64,000 bases of DNA from Eublepharis macularius (GCF_028583425.1 NC_072791.1:17565868-17629867), one strand, 5' to 3'; positions 46,335-58,267 are shown, counted from the first letter of the stretch. Program-made: numbers and translations. The notes: generated from the letters alone by a model not told the origin.

Positions 46335-46705
46335 CATTTTAAAGACATGATATTTTTGTTAAATGATCTTTCCAGTGTTAAGAAACAATTTCATGATATT
46401 ATTTTGCATCTTGTCACAGTTGCTAAAATGGTATTTGCAATATATTGGAAGATGAACATTGTCCCAGATTTAAAAGAATGGTTTGATAAAGTTAAGAAGG
46501 GTTTATTATGATTAAATTAACCTTTTTACAATCAGGAAGAAATTTAACTCATTAAGAAATGAATTTGTCTTTTTGGCTAACGCATATTGAACTGCATGTT
46601 TAAAGTATGGTATCTTGTAAATTTTGGTTAGTTTATCTTATAATTTGTCCTCTTGTATAACCTATTAATACAATAAAATTAAGATTAATTTTTTTAAAAG
46701 GGAGA
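46335..46705 (+). mobile_element. L1-like LINE 3' end
   Basis: A plus-strand frame near 46420 reads AKMVFAIYWKMNIVPDLKEW, matching the C-terminal ORF2 segment of L1-type LINEs (usual form ...A...WK...P....W). It is followed by an AT-rich 3' region, an AATAAAATTAAG motif and an A-rich end. Strongly 5'-truncated. Confidence 0.65.
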
Positions 46706-48109
46706 GGGAGTAGTGGGATCCTGGCCATGAGAACTTTTACTCAACTTATACGCATTTTATATGTACATGCACTGTACACACAATGTATATGCACAATGTA
46801 TGTAATTCAGTAAATAATACAATGAAAAAGATTGAAATTAAAAATGGCATGAGGGCCCAATCCTCTTAGGGCCTGTGGTGTAGCAGGCTAAAGCAATTTT
46901 GTCATGTGTCCTGCCCTTCCCCTGGCTTTTTCAAGTGCCCAAACAGCCCCATCTGCTCCTGGTAGCTATTCAGGCACTTCAAAAGACATTTAGGGCGAAT
47001 GAGTATCGTGCTGCAGATTCAAACAGGATCAGGCCCTCATAGCATATTTAAATTATTCTAAAAGGGTAGCAGTAGCCATGAGGGTGCTGGCACATGTAGT
47101 TTGGCCCCAAGACCCTGGGATTCTGCAGCATGTCAAAACTGGTATGCTTTCATTCCAGTTTGAATTTAAAGTTCAGGGTAGTTTTCTTTCTGGGTTGGAA
47201 TGATGACTTCTGACCACAAGAGTCATGGGTCAGTGCTTCCCCCACCCCTTTCAACAGGTCCCTCAATAACACCTTCCATGGCCTTGCAATGTTTTAAATT
47301 TAATCAGTTAAGGTAAGTGATCAGTTGTCAGGTGGATGACTGATTTTTAGAAAAATTTTGGTTCGTTAGCAGCTTTAGAGTTTCATGGAAACAGAGCAGA
47401 TGTGAGCTCAACAGTATTGGTTCTCCACAAAGGGCTTCATGGAAACAGAAGAGATGTGACCCGGATAAAGTAACAGGAGGCATTTGCTTGACTGCTTTCT
47501 TCTGATGAATACGCCTTTCAGTCGCCACTGGATGTATATATTGCACAGGCAGCTGCTGTGACAGATGGAACAGGTGACTCCTTCCAGGATGATGGCTCAG
47601 GAATTGTATTACTGTTTCTTTGGCTGATGGGGAAGAGAAGTAAGGGTTAACCCTTCTGGTGGCTTGCAGTGATCCCTCTTGGCTGACAGCTGCAAACAGC
47701 TAAGTTAATACATAGTAGAGATCATAGCAACAAAGTGATGTCATTTGGCAAACTTTCCATCCATTTATATGCATTGTGATCATGTGAGATCTATAATCAC
47801 CATTCCACGTTGCTAAACTGTCTCACAATAAGTGCATAACATACATGAAAATGTGGGGGGGGGGGGGAACTGTACAAAGCAAGGGTGTTTTGAAGGGGAT
47901 TGGGTGCATTGGTATTTATATGTGAGTGCCTCCAAGCCAGGAAACTCGAGAGCTTAGTACCAAAGGAAGCATAGTACTAGGTATAGAAGCCATATCTGAA
48001 ACCTGGTAGAACGTGAAGGGATATGTTCTTCTTTGGATATAAACACTAAAGGAAGAGGATAGGGAAGGCTGTGTTAGGTGGGATTGCTGTTTACTTGGTT
48101 GAGGAGATA

Positions 48110-48960
48110 GAAGTATCACTGTGGATGAAAATACTAGCGTTCAAAAGTACCTTAGCATTTGGAGTGCATTATTAACACCTGACCAAAATTGTAAGGCTAT
48201 ATGAAGAAATCAGACTGCTAAAGGAGACAGTTTTGTAATAATGGGGGACTTCAGCTACCTTTTCATCAATCAGACAATTGTCTGTTCAAATCAGGACAAA
48301 GAGAGGAAATCTCTCAACATGATAAATGACTGTGTCCTAGAACAGTTAATCAGATTGCTAACTAGAGGGGAAGAAACCCTGCATTTAATCCGAGGGGTAT
48401 CTAGGATCTAGTGCAGGAGGTAAAAAATGGTCAGACCACTGGGGGGGGGCATGAGTAGTAAATTGCCTGGAATGGCTAAGCAAAGTCACATTTAACATCA
48501 GAAGAGGCAGTTTCTCAAAGATGAGAGGATTTGTTAAATGGCAAACTGAAAGCAGAAGTCAGGAGGGTGAAATCTTTTCAGGGTGCTTGGAGAATACATA
48601 AGCCACAATAATAGAAGCTCAGCTAGAGTGTATGCCACTGACTGGGAAGAGTAGAAACAATGCCAGAAAGAGACCATTATGGTTAGCGAGTGGTGTTGGT
48701 GAAATGATCACAGACAAGGCTGCCTCCTTTCGAGAGGGAAAGTCTAACCCAACTGGGGAGAATTTGACGGAACACAAATTCTAGCAAAAGAAATGCAAAG
48801 AAGTGGTAAGGCATGTAAAAAAGGAGTTTGAGGAGATCGTTCCTAGAAGCATTAAAACAAACAGCAAGAACCTCTTTAAATATAGCAGAAGCAGAAAACC
48901 AACAAGGGAAGGTGTTGTTTGCTATTGGTATAGGAAGCATGTGTTTGTCCCAGCATGGCT
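48110..48960 (+). mobile_element. CR1 LINE fragment, endonuclease and linker
   Basis: Plus-strand translation across several frames gives IMGDFSY, MINDCVLEQLI and TRGEETLHLI, the CR1 endonuclease signature (usual GDFNYPDINW...MINDCALEQLI...TRG). Further on, FKYSRSRKPTREGV at about 48875-48915 matches the segment before the reverse transcriptase. Frames are broken in several places and the reverse transcriptase itself is missing. Confidence 0.8.
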
Positions 48961-49087
48961 ACTTTTACCTTCTTATAACAGTAGTGGATTTGTGGAACTG
49001 CCTTTGGTTGTCTGTGTGCCAATTTTTTAATGGTGTTGTGCACTAGATACACCCTGTTGGTTCTCTTCTCCTTCATACAACAAGTCA

Positions 49088-49320
49088 GAGAGCCAGTGTG
49101 GTATAGTGTTGAGAGTGTCGGACTAGGATCTTGGCGACCCAGGTTTGAATCCCTGCTCTGCTACGGAAGCTTGCTGGGTGACGTTGGGCCGGTCACACAC
49201 AGCCTGACCTCCCTTGCGGGGTTCTTCTGAGGATAAAATGGAGGAGAGGTGAATGATGTAAGCTGCTTGGGGTCTCCATTGAGGAAAACGGCAGAGTAGT
49301 AATGGAGTAAATAAATAAGT
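49088..49320 (+). mobile_element. tRNA-derived SINE, subfamily B
   Basis: Head 'gagagccagtgtggtatagt', 'tcggactaggatcttgg', B-box-like 'ggtttgaatccc', 'gttgggccggtcacacacag' and 'gagtaaataaataag' tail. Lies just behind the CR1 fragment. Confidence 0.9.
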
Positions 49321-52300
49321 CTGGCCCATTCTGCAGTCGTCATGGTCAGGATTCACAGTGTTCATGTGCTTTATATAAGGTTTGTAAGTCTCAGTTTTGG
49401 GAAAGTCAAGTTAAAAACTCAGTACATCAATGCTGCAGTTGTATCTTCCTCAGTCCTTGGAGCTAGTCAGGAAGTGCTCTGGTTTGGGCGTAGAGATGTC
49501 TCTCCTTGCCAGCTGGATTGGCAAGTGGACATTGAGAATGTTGTGTGTGTTCTGTGATGAACACAATCCATATTTAACTCCAAGGCAATCCAAATTCTGT
49601 TCCTAGAAACACTAAATTCTGTGAATATATTATGCAGATTTCCCCATATTTGTTTGTTTGTTGCAGTTTTGTTAGCCATGGCAAGGAAGCTACGTCATGA
49701 ATTAAGTAGCAGAGCTGGTGTGCCTGTGTTTGGCTAAAAGAGAAGCAATGGCTTGTGTACCAATCATGCACAGAAAAACCATTCATTCCTCTTTTGCTTG
49801 AGAAGCTTTGGCTGCCCTACTCTGTACTGTGGAGCTGGCAAGTGTTAAAAGTCAACTCGGCTGCTGCTGGCCATATCCAGTGCTGAGACAAAAGGGAAGT
49901 TGGGAGGCCCTCTGCAATGTGCAGTGTCTGCGTACTTAAAATACTACCTTTAATCGGTCTCGGATTTGAATTGCCCCTAAAACCTCCTCATCACCTTAAA
50001 GCTGTTGAAGGAACTCTCAGTGGTTGCCCCCCAAATGTAAATCTGTGCAATCCATATTTCACTGGTCTTCTCAACCACATTGTTTCCCACAATTAACTCT
50101 TCTTAACTGCTTATAGTTGGACCCTTCAGGGGGATGTACAGGGTTAGGGTGGCCGCTTACCCAGATGAGAAGAATGGCAGTTGCTTAGTTACATATACTC
50201 AAGCATTTGCAAACTAAATGATTGTTGGTTCTCATGAACTAATGAAGGAACCGATCCAGGTAGTAAATTCTTACCTGTAGATACAAGGTATTTGCAAATC
50301 TTAATAATCAAACATGTTATGATTACAGGATTATTTCTCTTTCCCCTGAAACATAAAACCTGTTGCACAAAATGGGGTGGGTGGGTGCTTAATGAATATG
50401 TGGCCTTTGAAGATTGTATCTTTTTGAGAATTTTGTAGCACCTGACAGTATTGTAGCTTTATATCCCTGTTTCAGTAAAAAGCAGTTGGAAATTGGAAGA
50501 GTTTTGAACCCTTCCATATAAGTCAGCTCTCAACATGCTGAGCTGTTCTGATGCTGACAGCTTATTTGTATGCAAACTTCCAGTGCTCCAGTTTTGTTGT
50601 CTGAGTGGAAGATTGAGGAGAAATTCCGTGAGAAGCAGAACTGATACACCATTGCTGTGGAATGCTAAGGGGTAGCTGTGCCCGTCTGTTGTAGCAAAAT
50701 TACACATGACACAAGTGCAGGAGCACCTAGTTTATTCATTGTGGAATGAGCAGTCATAGGTAAAGGTGGATTCCACAAGTCATATAGACTGAAGCATCGT
50801 GCCACAATGAACGCCTTTTAAGGTGCTTTATCGCTTTTTGAAGGATTTTTCCCTGGAAAGCACTTCCCTGGAAGAAATGACATGCAACCAACAGGATAAG
50901 GAGTGTATTTTTCCTGCTTATGTACTCATGTTGCCATTAGCTTTGTGGGTACTGAAAAACCATAGCCAAATATGCACTTGTAGCATGCAGCAATCAGCAT
51001 GCACATTTACTGCACCAGAGGACTTTCCATGTAACAGAAATGGTTAACGGCTGCAGCTACAGTTTCTTGCTCTTCTGAAATGGCATTTATGCTGAGATCT
51101 GAACCCAACTCTCTCTTCAGTCAAGGTTGGACAACCTGGACTGGGGGTTGCATTCTGGGTTTTTCTCTCAATGAGGTACACACACGGTTTGAGATTAGGG
51201 TTGCCAGGTTCTCTTACCCTCCTGGGCAGCGGGCAGAAACACACTTGTTTTATTCTCCTTGCGTGCAAAGTGCGTGTGTGCACTTTGCACAGCACAATTA
51301 CATCACTTCCGGGAGTGACATCATTGTGCAGGTGCTCCCGCGCTTTGCGCCGGACTGATTTGAACCCCAAACGTAACTTTGTAGATGCCTGAATTGGTCT
51401 AACAGTTCCTTTACCAGCTGCCCACCCACAGCCCCACATGTGCTCAATTTTTAAAAGAGTGTGTCGTTTTAAGACAAACTTGTGCATGTTTTGTTTCCCC
51501 AAACACACACTTTTCTTTTTAAAGCTCTTGTGCTAGATCCCCCACTCAACTAGAGGTTCTTTGGAAGTATCTGTTAAAGAGAAAACTCTTAGGGAATGTG
51601 GTTGTAGGAGTAGGTGCTGTGCACACACCCTCTGGGCTGTGGACTTTGACCAGTCACTGGTGCAAGAGAAGCTGTCCCTTTCCTGCTTTAGGATCTTCCC
51701 TTTCCATTTGGCTTGCTCATTGAGAGGGGTTACTTTTTATTTATGTGCAAAAAGTTCTGCTAAAAACATCCACCAAAGTATTCTGCAGTCCAGAGTTTCA
51801 AGCAAAAGGCTTTGCTCCTGCTGAGTTTTCCGTGCTTTTGTTTTATGCTACTGATACTGATGTGGAAGGAGTTGTGTTTGGAACAGAGTTTGCTGCAAGA
51901 GCATTGTGCGTTTTAACAGCTTCTCCAAGAGCAACTTCCTGTGTGTGCCCAAGATCCAAAGTCCAGCTTTCAAGTTGTGTGGTGAGAGGAGGGGGGGGGG
52001 AGTGTGGTCAGCATCAAAAGAATTTTTTGAACAGCTTCTCTTTAGCAGTCAAACCAGCTTTTAGGTTAAACATTAGGGAGCATATATTGAAACTTCTGTG
52101 ATCAACCCAAGTTACAAATCAGACAGATGTGCATGGGTTTCTTTGATTTCTGCATAATTTATTCTGCAGTTTTTACTCAGCTGCTAATCACAGAAAGGAG
52201 CGAAATACTGTTTGGGGTGCTGAAGCTCCACCCTCTGGCCAATGGAAATCTTACTCATTAACATCAACTTCTAAGATTTCCCATTGTGTTGCTCATACAC

Positions 52301-52590
52301 TTCTAAGCACATCAGGACAACCCGGAGGGCTAGAAAACTAACTTCTAAATGAAAGCCAGGTGGTTTGGCAAGCTGTGTTTTGTAGCTTTCTGTGATCCTG
52401 AAGAACTGGCATGTACAACACCCTGGCTGACAAATAAGGTATTCCTCTTTCCCCTTTGCTCCAGGGTCACTGGCCAGCTACTTCCTGACTCCAAATGCAG
52501 TGATCAGTTGAAATCTTGGAGTGCCGTTTTGTTTGCCTAGTTGCTTGTATTATATAAACCAGTAACCTAGTGTTGGTTTGTTTCTTCCAG
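49321..52590. other. Intronic stretch before the SERTA coding exon
   Basis: No coding exon recognised. A possible worn MITE (about 51195-51375) begins 'agggttgccaggttctctta' and contains an 'acatcacttccgggagtgac' partial palindrome; its other end was not found. A CCAAT box near 52240 in GC-balanced sequence could mark an alternative promoter. Confidence 0.4.
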
Positions 52591-52594
52591 GTTC

Positions 52595-53449
52595 ATGTTG
52601 GGAAGGGGTCTGAAACGCAAGTTGAGTGATTATGAAGAAAACATGGCTGGGCTCTCAAGTGCCTTTGATTCCAGTCGAAACCTGCCCTATCCTCTCAAGA
52701 GGCAGTTGGTGCTCAACGTGTGCCTCGCCAAGTTACAGACATACAAGATGCTGGTGGAACCAAACTTGCACCGCTCTGTCCTTATAGCCAACACAGTCAG
52801 GCAAATCCAGGAGGAGATGAGGCAAGAAACTAGCCAGCAGCTCCTGAATATGTGCAACGGGCTCAGCACCAGCCCTTCTGGTTGCATGAGCGTGGATTCG
52901 TCTGTAATACCTTTACATCTTTTCCCTTGTGATAACCAGCAGGAGCCAAATGGTTATGAACCACGGCCAGTAGAAGGCCCCCTTGAAAACAGCTTGTTGA
53001 TGGTTTCTGATAACGACATGTCATCTGCCATTTCCTCTATTCTGAAAGACTTGGACTTCATGGAGGATGTGAGCCCACCTACCTATTTGACTGCACCTGG
53101 AGATGATCAGTTCAAGGCTTCTGAAAGCCCTGGTGTTCGGTCAGACGATGAGAGACAAGATCTGAAGGGAGTGGAATGTGCATTTGGCTCCTTTGAAATT
53201 TCAAACTCTACTAGCTACTTGAAAGACTTGGCTATAGATGACATCTTTGAAGATATTGACACTTCAATGTATGATTCAGACTTTGACTGCCCCTCACTAA
53301 CGCTTCCAAGACCCTCCCCTGTTGCCCCTGCAGAAGAGACTTTGAAAACCTTCCCTTCTTGCAATTCTTCCTCAGCAAGCAACATCCCGATATGTAGAAG
53401 CGATTTGAGTGACTTGGACCACATCATGGAGATTCTTGTTGGGTCCTGA
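52595..53449 (+). CDS. SERTA-domain protein, CDCA4 paralogue with SERTAD2/3-like C-terminus
   Basis: Likely a nuclear TRIP-Br family transcription co-regulator acting with E2F/DP and bromodomain/PHD partners. The 284-residue product opens MLGRGLKRKLSDYEE (basic GLKRK, residues 5-9); its SERTA domain (about 32-79) agrees with CDCA4 at 33 of 48 positions by hand, including an identical RSVLIANTVRQIQEEM. Then come AISSILKDLDFME (145-157, as in SERTAD1/3), IDDIFEDIDTSMYDSDFD (214-231, as in SERTAD1/2) and SDLSDLDHIMEILVGS (269-284; SERTAD2 ends LDHIMEVLVGS). All coding sequence is in one exon behind the acceptor at 52590, with four bases before the ATG, the same layout as CDCA4. The frame is intact. 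It is not CDCA4 itself and I would not name it SERTAD2, because the SERTA core sides with CDCA4. Same strand as CDCA4, so a tandem paralogue is likely. Confidence 0.93.
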   Translation: MLGRGLKRKLSDYEENMAGLSSAFDSSRNLPYPLKRQLVLNVCLAKLQTYKMLVEPNLHRSVLIANTVRQIQEEMRQETSQQLLNMCNGLSTSPSGCMSVDSSVIPLHLFPCDNQQEPNGYEPRPVEGPLENSLLMVSDNDMSSAISSILKDLDFMEDVSPPTYLTAPGDDQFKASESPGVRSDDERQDLKGVECAFGSFEISNSTSYLKDLAIDDIFEDIDTSMYDSDFDCPSLTLPRPSPVAPAEETLKTFPSCNSSSASNIPICRSDLSDLDHIMEILVGS

Positions 53450-55002
53450 CACTCCCCTCCTAAAAGAAGTCCAAAGAGACATTCTTATCCTGCCACATTT
53501 GAATTAAGACCACAGAGAGGAAGCAGCAGAATGCTTTGTCGAAGTGGCAACCAGAGGCATTGTCTTTGAATGGTCCTGAAAACCTCTCCAAAACTCATAT
53601 ATAAACCAAAAAATGTGGCTGGCTTTTATGTAAAAAAATATTTATTGAACCGATTGTGCAATCTTTTTTTTTTTTTTTGGTCCTTCTGGGGCATATGCAA
53701 AGAATGTCTCTCTTGCACATCCCCTTTCTACCCTTATTCCAGCAGAAATAACTTTTTAATGTGCAATTTTTATTCTGAAAATTTGAATACATGAATTTTC
53801 ATAAAAGGGGAAAATATCTTCTGAAGTAAAGATTCTATTTTTTAAATGTCTGACTACGTGCTATGTTGGCATTCACTGGAGTTGCATACTTGGAGTTTGC
53901 AGCCTCAGTAAATAGATATATTTAAAAAAAATGGAAAGACAAAAAAAAACACACCTCTTCCCTTTTGTTGAAGGAGCCTCAAGATGCTTGGAAGCAAAAT
54001 ACCTTGCATTTTGTAAAGCATTCAAAACTATTTATTTTTGTAAATTTTTTAGCCTTTCTACATTTTACAATATTGATCCATCATAGTTTGGAGATGATGA
54101 ATTTCTGATCGGATCTGGGTGGCACTACCTCTATAAGCTGAAATGCTTTAACTTTTTCCAGTGCTTTGTCTAACACTGCAGATCTTTTCCCCCCTTGGAT
54201 GGCATGTGATGTGCAGGACTGGAGAAGCAAAGAAATTGTTGACAGCAACTTGGCTGGTGAAATTGGATGGTATTTAATTGTACGCATTTACAAATGTAAT
54301 TTATATGTAGATTATCCAGTTTTAAAACTTTGTCAGTATTATGTGCATCAATTTTGGGTAATCTGGGATTTTTTTAAATGTTAGTATATTTAACTGTACA
54401 TGTAGAAATATTTTAACTCTTTGGAGAATATTGTATCTTTGCAACAAATTTTTAGATTTTATGTGCAATATATCACTTAAACAGAATTTTTTTTTGCACA
54501 CCCTGTCTTGCAAGAAAAAGTCGTTAAATCCAAATGGCAGATAAACATTCAAGATGCCTAATGGGCCAGTCTTGGAGGCGCATAAACTGCTGGTAATTTT
54601 ATGCAGAAGCTCTATAGAAGATTGGAAAGTCTGCTGTTTCACAGTTGCCTGTCAAAGATGTTCACCGTGGAATGTACTTTCTCTGCATGGCTGGGTCGAT
54701 TTGCCCCTCCTATAAAATTCTAAGAATAGAGTTCAGTATCACGAGGAGCCCCTCTCCATCTTCAGTAACTCCTCTCCATCTTCAGTGGGTTAGGACAGAG
54801 TCCTCATGAAGGGAGTTACATTGCCATGGGCAGCAGCAGCTTCGGCTCTGTCCTGCTGAGTTAGTTTCTGTTAATCATGACCACAGTGCTATCTACAGGT
54901 TGAGGTGTCCATACAGTTTAGATTGGTCGTTACCGTTTACTGTCTGACTATAGCTGGCTTGTTGGAATTGACCCTTTCTCCTATCCTTGCAAGTAGATCA
55001 AG

Positions 55003-55225
55003 GTGGGTAGCCATGTTTGTCTGTAGTAGTAGTAAACAGCAAGAGTCCAGTAGCACCTATAAGAGTGACAAAGATTGTGGTGGGGTATGAGCTTTTGTGA
55101 GTTACAGCTCACTTCTTCAGTGAGTGACTAATAGTGGGATCTGAAGAAGCAAACTCCCAAAAGCTCATTCCCTGCCACAAACTGTGTTAGTCTTGTAGGT
55201 ACTACTGGACTCTTAACTCTTTTCT
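55003..55225. repeat. Fold-back dispersed repeat within the 3' UTR
   Basis: Left arm from 'agcaagagtccagtagcacc' to 'gctcacttcttcag'; right arm from 'gatctgaagaagc' back to 'ggtactactggactctta'. The arms are inverted relatives of each other. If transcribed it would form a long imperfect hairpin. Confidence 0.75.
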
Positions 55226-55937
55226 ACTGCGTTATTGGATGTGAGTTTAACACAATAGCGCATGGGCATTGCAGAATCATCCCTCTGTGCACTCACACAC
55301 TTGCCGGCTAGCGGTAGAAGCCTTTGTTAGGAGAACAGGCAGGCTCAGTAGCAAGCAACACAGCTGACAGAAACTAGAGTTGACTCCACGGTAGAAAGAA
55401 CCATTATTCCAGCAGTTGTATTGCTGTTGCACAATCTTTCCTCTCAAAAAGATTGTGCCACCCATTTTCTTTACTACTTCCATTTTACTGTTTAAGGAGA
55501 ATCTGCCAAGCGTCAGCAGAACTGAAAACCTTCCATGGTTTAATCTCAAATTGAGTGAAATAGCCATCTACTTCAACTCCGGTGCTGGGTTTCTGCCTCC
55601 CACCACAGACATGAATGTGTCAGTCTTACGCCGCAGATAGTGCAAAATAAGTCACATTCTGTTGGCCCACTGCATATTTTAGCAGTCTGAAAAGTATTGG
55701 TGCATTAACGTGCACATGGTGTGCTAATGGATCTAAATCACTGTGGACGTTTTTGCAAAACACAGTCCATTTCTGGAGTAAAGGGATTAGATCAAAAAAT
55801 GCTCAAGTCTCAGAATGTATACAGATTGTGCATAAATGCTCCTTTATATGTAAAAATGCGAATCTAGAAAATTGTAAGGGCCTTCTGCACTGTGATGAAG
55901 CAGAATTGTGGGTGAAATATTTTTTAACTCCTGTGAT

Positions 55938-55943
55938 AATAAA
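55938..55943 (+). terminator. Candidate poly(A) signal of the second SERTA gene
   Basis: AATAAA with a 'cttgttctc' and 'gatgtgattctt' T/GT-rich region downstream. It is the first canonical signal noticed after the stop codon on this strand. Confidence 0.45.
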
Positions 55944-56072
55944 TATTTCAATCTAAAGCCCTTGTTCTCATCTATAGATGTGATTCTTACTTAGTTCAAA
56001 AAATTATTTTTACATGTACTAAATATTTGAAGTTGCATTCCTGTTTCAGCTGTCATCTTTCCAATAGACAGA

Positions 56073-56312
56073 GATAATAACAAAAACAACATTCAATTTA
56101 TATGCAGCCCTTCAGGACAACTTAATGCCCACCTGAAGGAGTTTACAAAGTTTATTATTATTATCTCCACAACAATCACAACAATGAGGTGGGTGGGACT
56201 GAGATAGCTCTAAAAGAGCTGTGACTGACCCAAAGTTCAAGCGGAGGAGTGGGGAATCAAACCCGGTTCTCCAGATTCGAGTCCTGCCACTCCTAACCAC
56301 TACACTTAATTG
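56073..56312 (-). mobile_element. tRNA-derived SINE, subfamily A, reverse orientation
   Basis: Tail 'gataataacaaaaacaac', 'cagcccttcaggacaactta', an internal TTATTATTATT run, core, and head-side 'gaatcaaacccggttctcc' and 'ctaaccactacac'. It lies between the two convergent genes. Confidence 0.88.
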
Positions 56313-58244
56313 AGCTTGGAGCAGGCTTCTCCCTGGGCTTGTGTCATCTTCATCTCCAGCGTTTTCTCTTCCCACCCTATCCAAGCTCAAGGAAGTGACA
56401 GTGATGGGCATGTGCAAAGTAAAAAATGTGCTAAGGAGAGTCAGGCTCTGTTTCTTAGTCTTTTAGTGATGGTAAAGCCTTCTGGACAACCTCTCACTTT
56501 CCAAAGAGATGTTGAGTGTGAAGGTGTTTGGTCAACATTAAAACAGCTTCTTCCACCTCACTGTGTGTAAGCATTAAATCTGCATACAACTCTGACTGGA
56601 AAACTTCAGTATCTAATACAGCCCTGTACTAACTATTGGTGGAGCCAGGCAGCGTTTCTACTAGTAAAAATAAAAGAGTTGGGGGGGGGGCTTTTGACTG
56701 CCAAAAAGGCTATCCTGGCTGGATTTCATCATACGGCTTTTAAGTAGTGGCTTTGTTGAAGAACCTAGTACTTCATAGAATCATAAATGCCAGGGCTCCT
56801 TTGAATAGAAGTTTAGACAGAATTTCCATCAGAACAGAAATTTGTTGCAGCTCAAAAATATCCCCCCAAATGCTGCTCCTAGGACACCCCCTCCCCAGAA
56901 CAGCATGATGGGGAATTTGCAAAAATCCCCTCCCTGCCCCCCAGGATAAATTTTCCACTAGAGCTTACTCATGGTCTTTGGTGGACTCAGCTAATTAATT
57001 AGCCTTCCCCAGACAGTTGAGATCATTACATGAATTACAATAAAATCTGTAAGAAACCAAGACCCCTAGAGTCTTTCAAAGCTCATGATTTTTACAACTA
57101 AATGGTATGTTACTATCTCATTGCTAGTATCAAGATGGCTCCTACTCGCTTTTCTGCTGGTGAAAGAGGGACAAGGGGCCAGTCCCTCTTGACCACTGGG
57201 GAAATGGAATGTGGGACAGGAGTAGTAGTGAGGAGGGACATTGGCCAGTAGGCTCCAACCCTTAGAAAATGTGTCACGATCAGGATTTTGAAGTCAACCT
57301 GACCCTGAAGATCAACAGCCAGCATCCATAGCGATCTTGTTGCACCAAGTCATAAACTTTCATAAACTCTTACGTTCGACAATACATCTTAAGTGCACAG
57401 CTGACCTATCGGAGTGAGTGACTCTTGTTAGTGCCTTGCTGACGCTTAACACCACAGTGAGAGAGAATGTGGGCACCTTTTCCCCAGGATACTTTCAACA
57501 TACCAGAGATTAAAAATATATGGGCTTCCTTCTATCTTAAACAGCTTAACCTTTTTTGAAATTTGCTCAAGTAGGAGTTTTAGAAACTGGATTTTTAAAA
57601 ACAGGGTCATGAGCCTTCTTCACGCATCTACCCTGTGCTGCCAATATTTCTAGTAGAGCTCTAAGTGGATAGCTGTGTTGGTCCGTAATAAAAAGCAACA
57701 TACAAGTCCAGTATCCCCTTAAAGACCAAGATGTCCAGGATATAAACTTTCAAGAGCAAAGCATCTTTTATCAGATCTGAGGGAGCTTGACTTTAAAAAG
57801 CTGATAACCTGGAAGTCTTGTTAGTCTTTAAGATGCTACCGGACTTGAACCCTGCTCTTCTAGCAAAGCATTTCCCTCAGAAACAATAGTCCTGATGCAG
57901 GAAATCTATGATCTCACGTCCCCTCCCTCTTAAAAAAAAGCTAACCTCAAAGCAGCCACACGGGGACATTCACCACACAAGCCCCACTTTCATAATCTAA
58001 TTTGCCCCTGAAGCCCCTATTGCTACTATACAATGGCTTTGCAATTTAAAAAGATACTGAGATGAGAGATCCCACTTCAACTTGTCTGGCCTGATGGTTC
58101 ATAAGTACCTGATTCTACGGCAGTCTCTTAAGTTTCCACCATCCAGACTGCAAAAAAAAAAAAAAAAACCCACATGAGACAATAGCTCATGTAATAGCTT
58201 CAATAGTTTTAGTTCTAACAGAAAATACTTAAAAGAAAAAAAAA
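56313..58244. other. Intergenic stretch between convergent genes
   Basis: Contains one fold-back repeat (57655-57870), a run of G near 56681 and an A run near 58151. No gene recognised. Confidence 0.45.
57655..57870. repeat. Fold-back dispersed repeat
   Basis: Left signature 'agctgtgttggtccgtaata' and 'aagtccagtatccccttaaa'; right signature 'ttgttagtctttaagatgct' and 'accggacttgaaccc'. The arms mirror each other around the 'tcttttatcagatctgag' centre. Confidence 0.75.
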
Positions 58245-58261
58245 GGCTAGATTGCAAATCT

Positions 58262-58267
58262 TTTATT
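58262..58267 (-). terminator. Likely poly(A) signal of the minus-strand gene
   Basis: AATAAA on the minus strand, followed (toward lower coordinates) by a strong T-rich stretch at about 58227-58250, the expected downstream element. Confidence 0.6.

Larger units (their letters stand above)
25374..52590 (+). other. 27.2-kb first intron of the second SERTA gene
   Basis: Bounded by the donor GTGAGT at 25374 and the acceptor TTTCTTCCAG ending at 52590. It holds the G-rich minisatellite at its 5' end, then SINE, LINE, Penelope-type and fold-back fragments. The link between the two exons is inference; an additional promoter nearer to 52590 (a CCAAT lies near 52240) cannot be excluded. Confidence 0.55.
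53450..55960 (+). other. 3' UTR of the second SERTA gene
   Basis: AT-rich, with several ATTTA-type and TTTTTGTAAATTTTTT stretches (near 54020-54060) of the kind found in unstable messages. A fold-back repeat sits inside it (55003-55225). The end is placed after AATAAA at 55938-55943. No AATAAA was seen closer to the stop codon, but non-canonical sites could give a shorter form. Confidence 0.45.

Noticed and set aside
52595-53449. Naming the second gene SERTAD2
   Set aside because: The tail resembles SERTAD2 but the SERTA core is clearly closer to CDCA4 and the locus is the CDCA4 locus. A gene tree is needed before a symbol is given.
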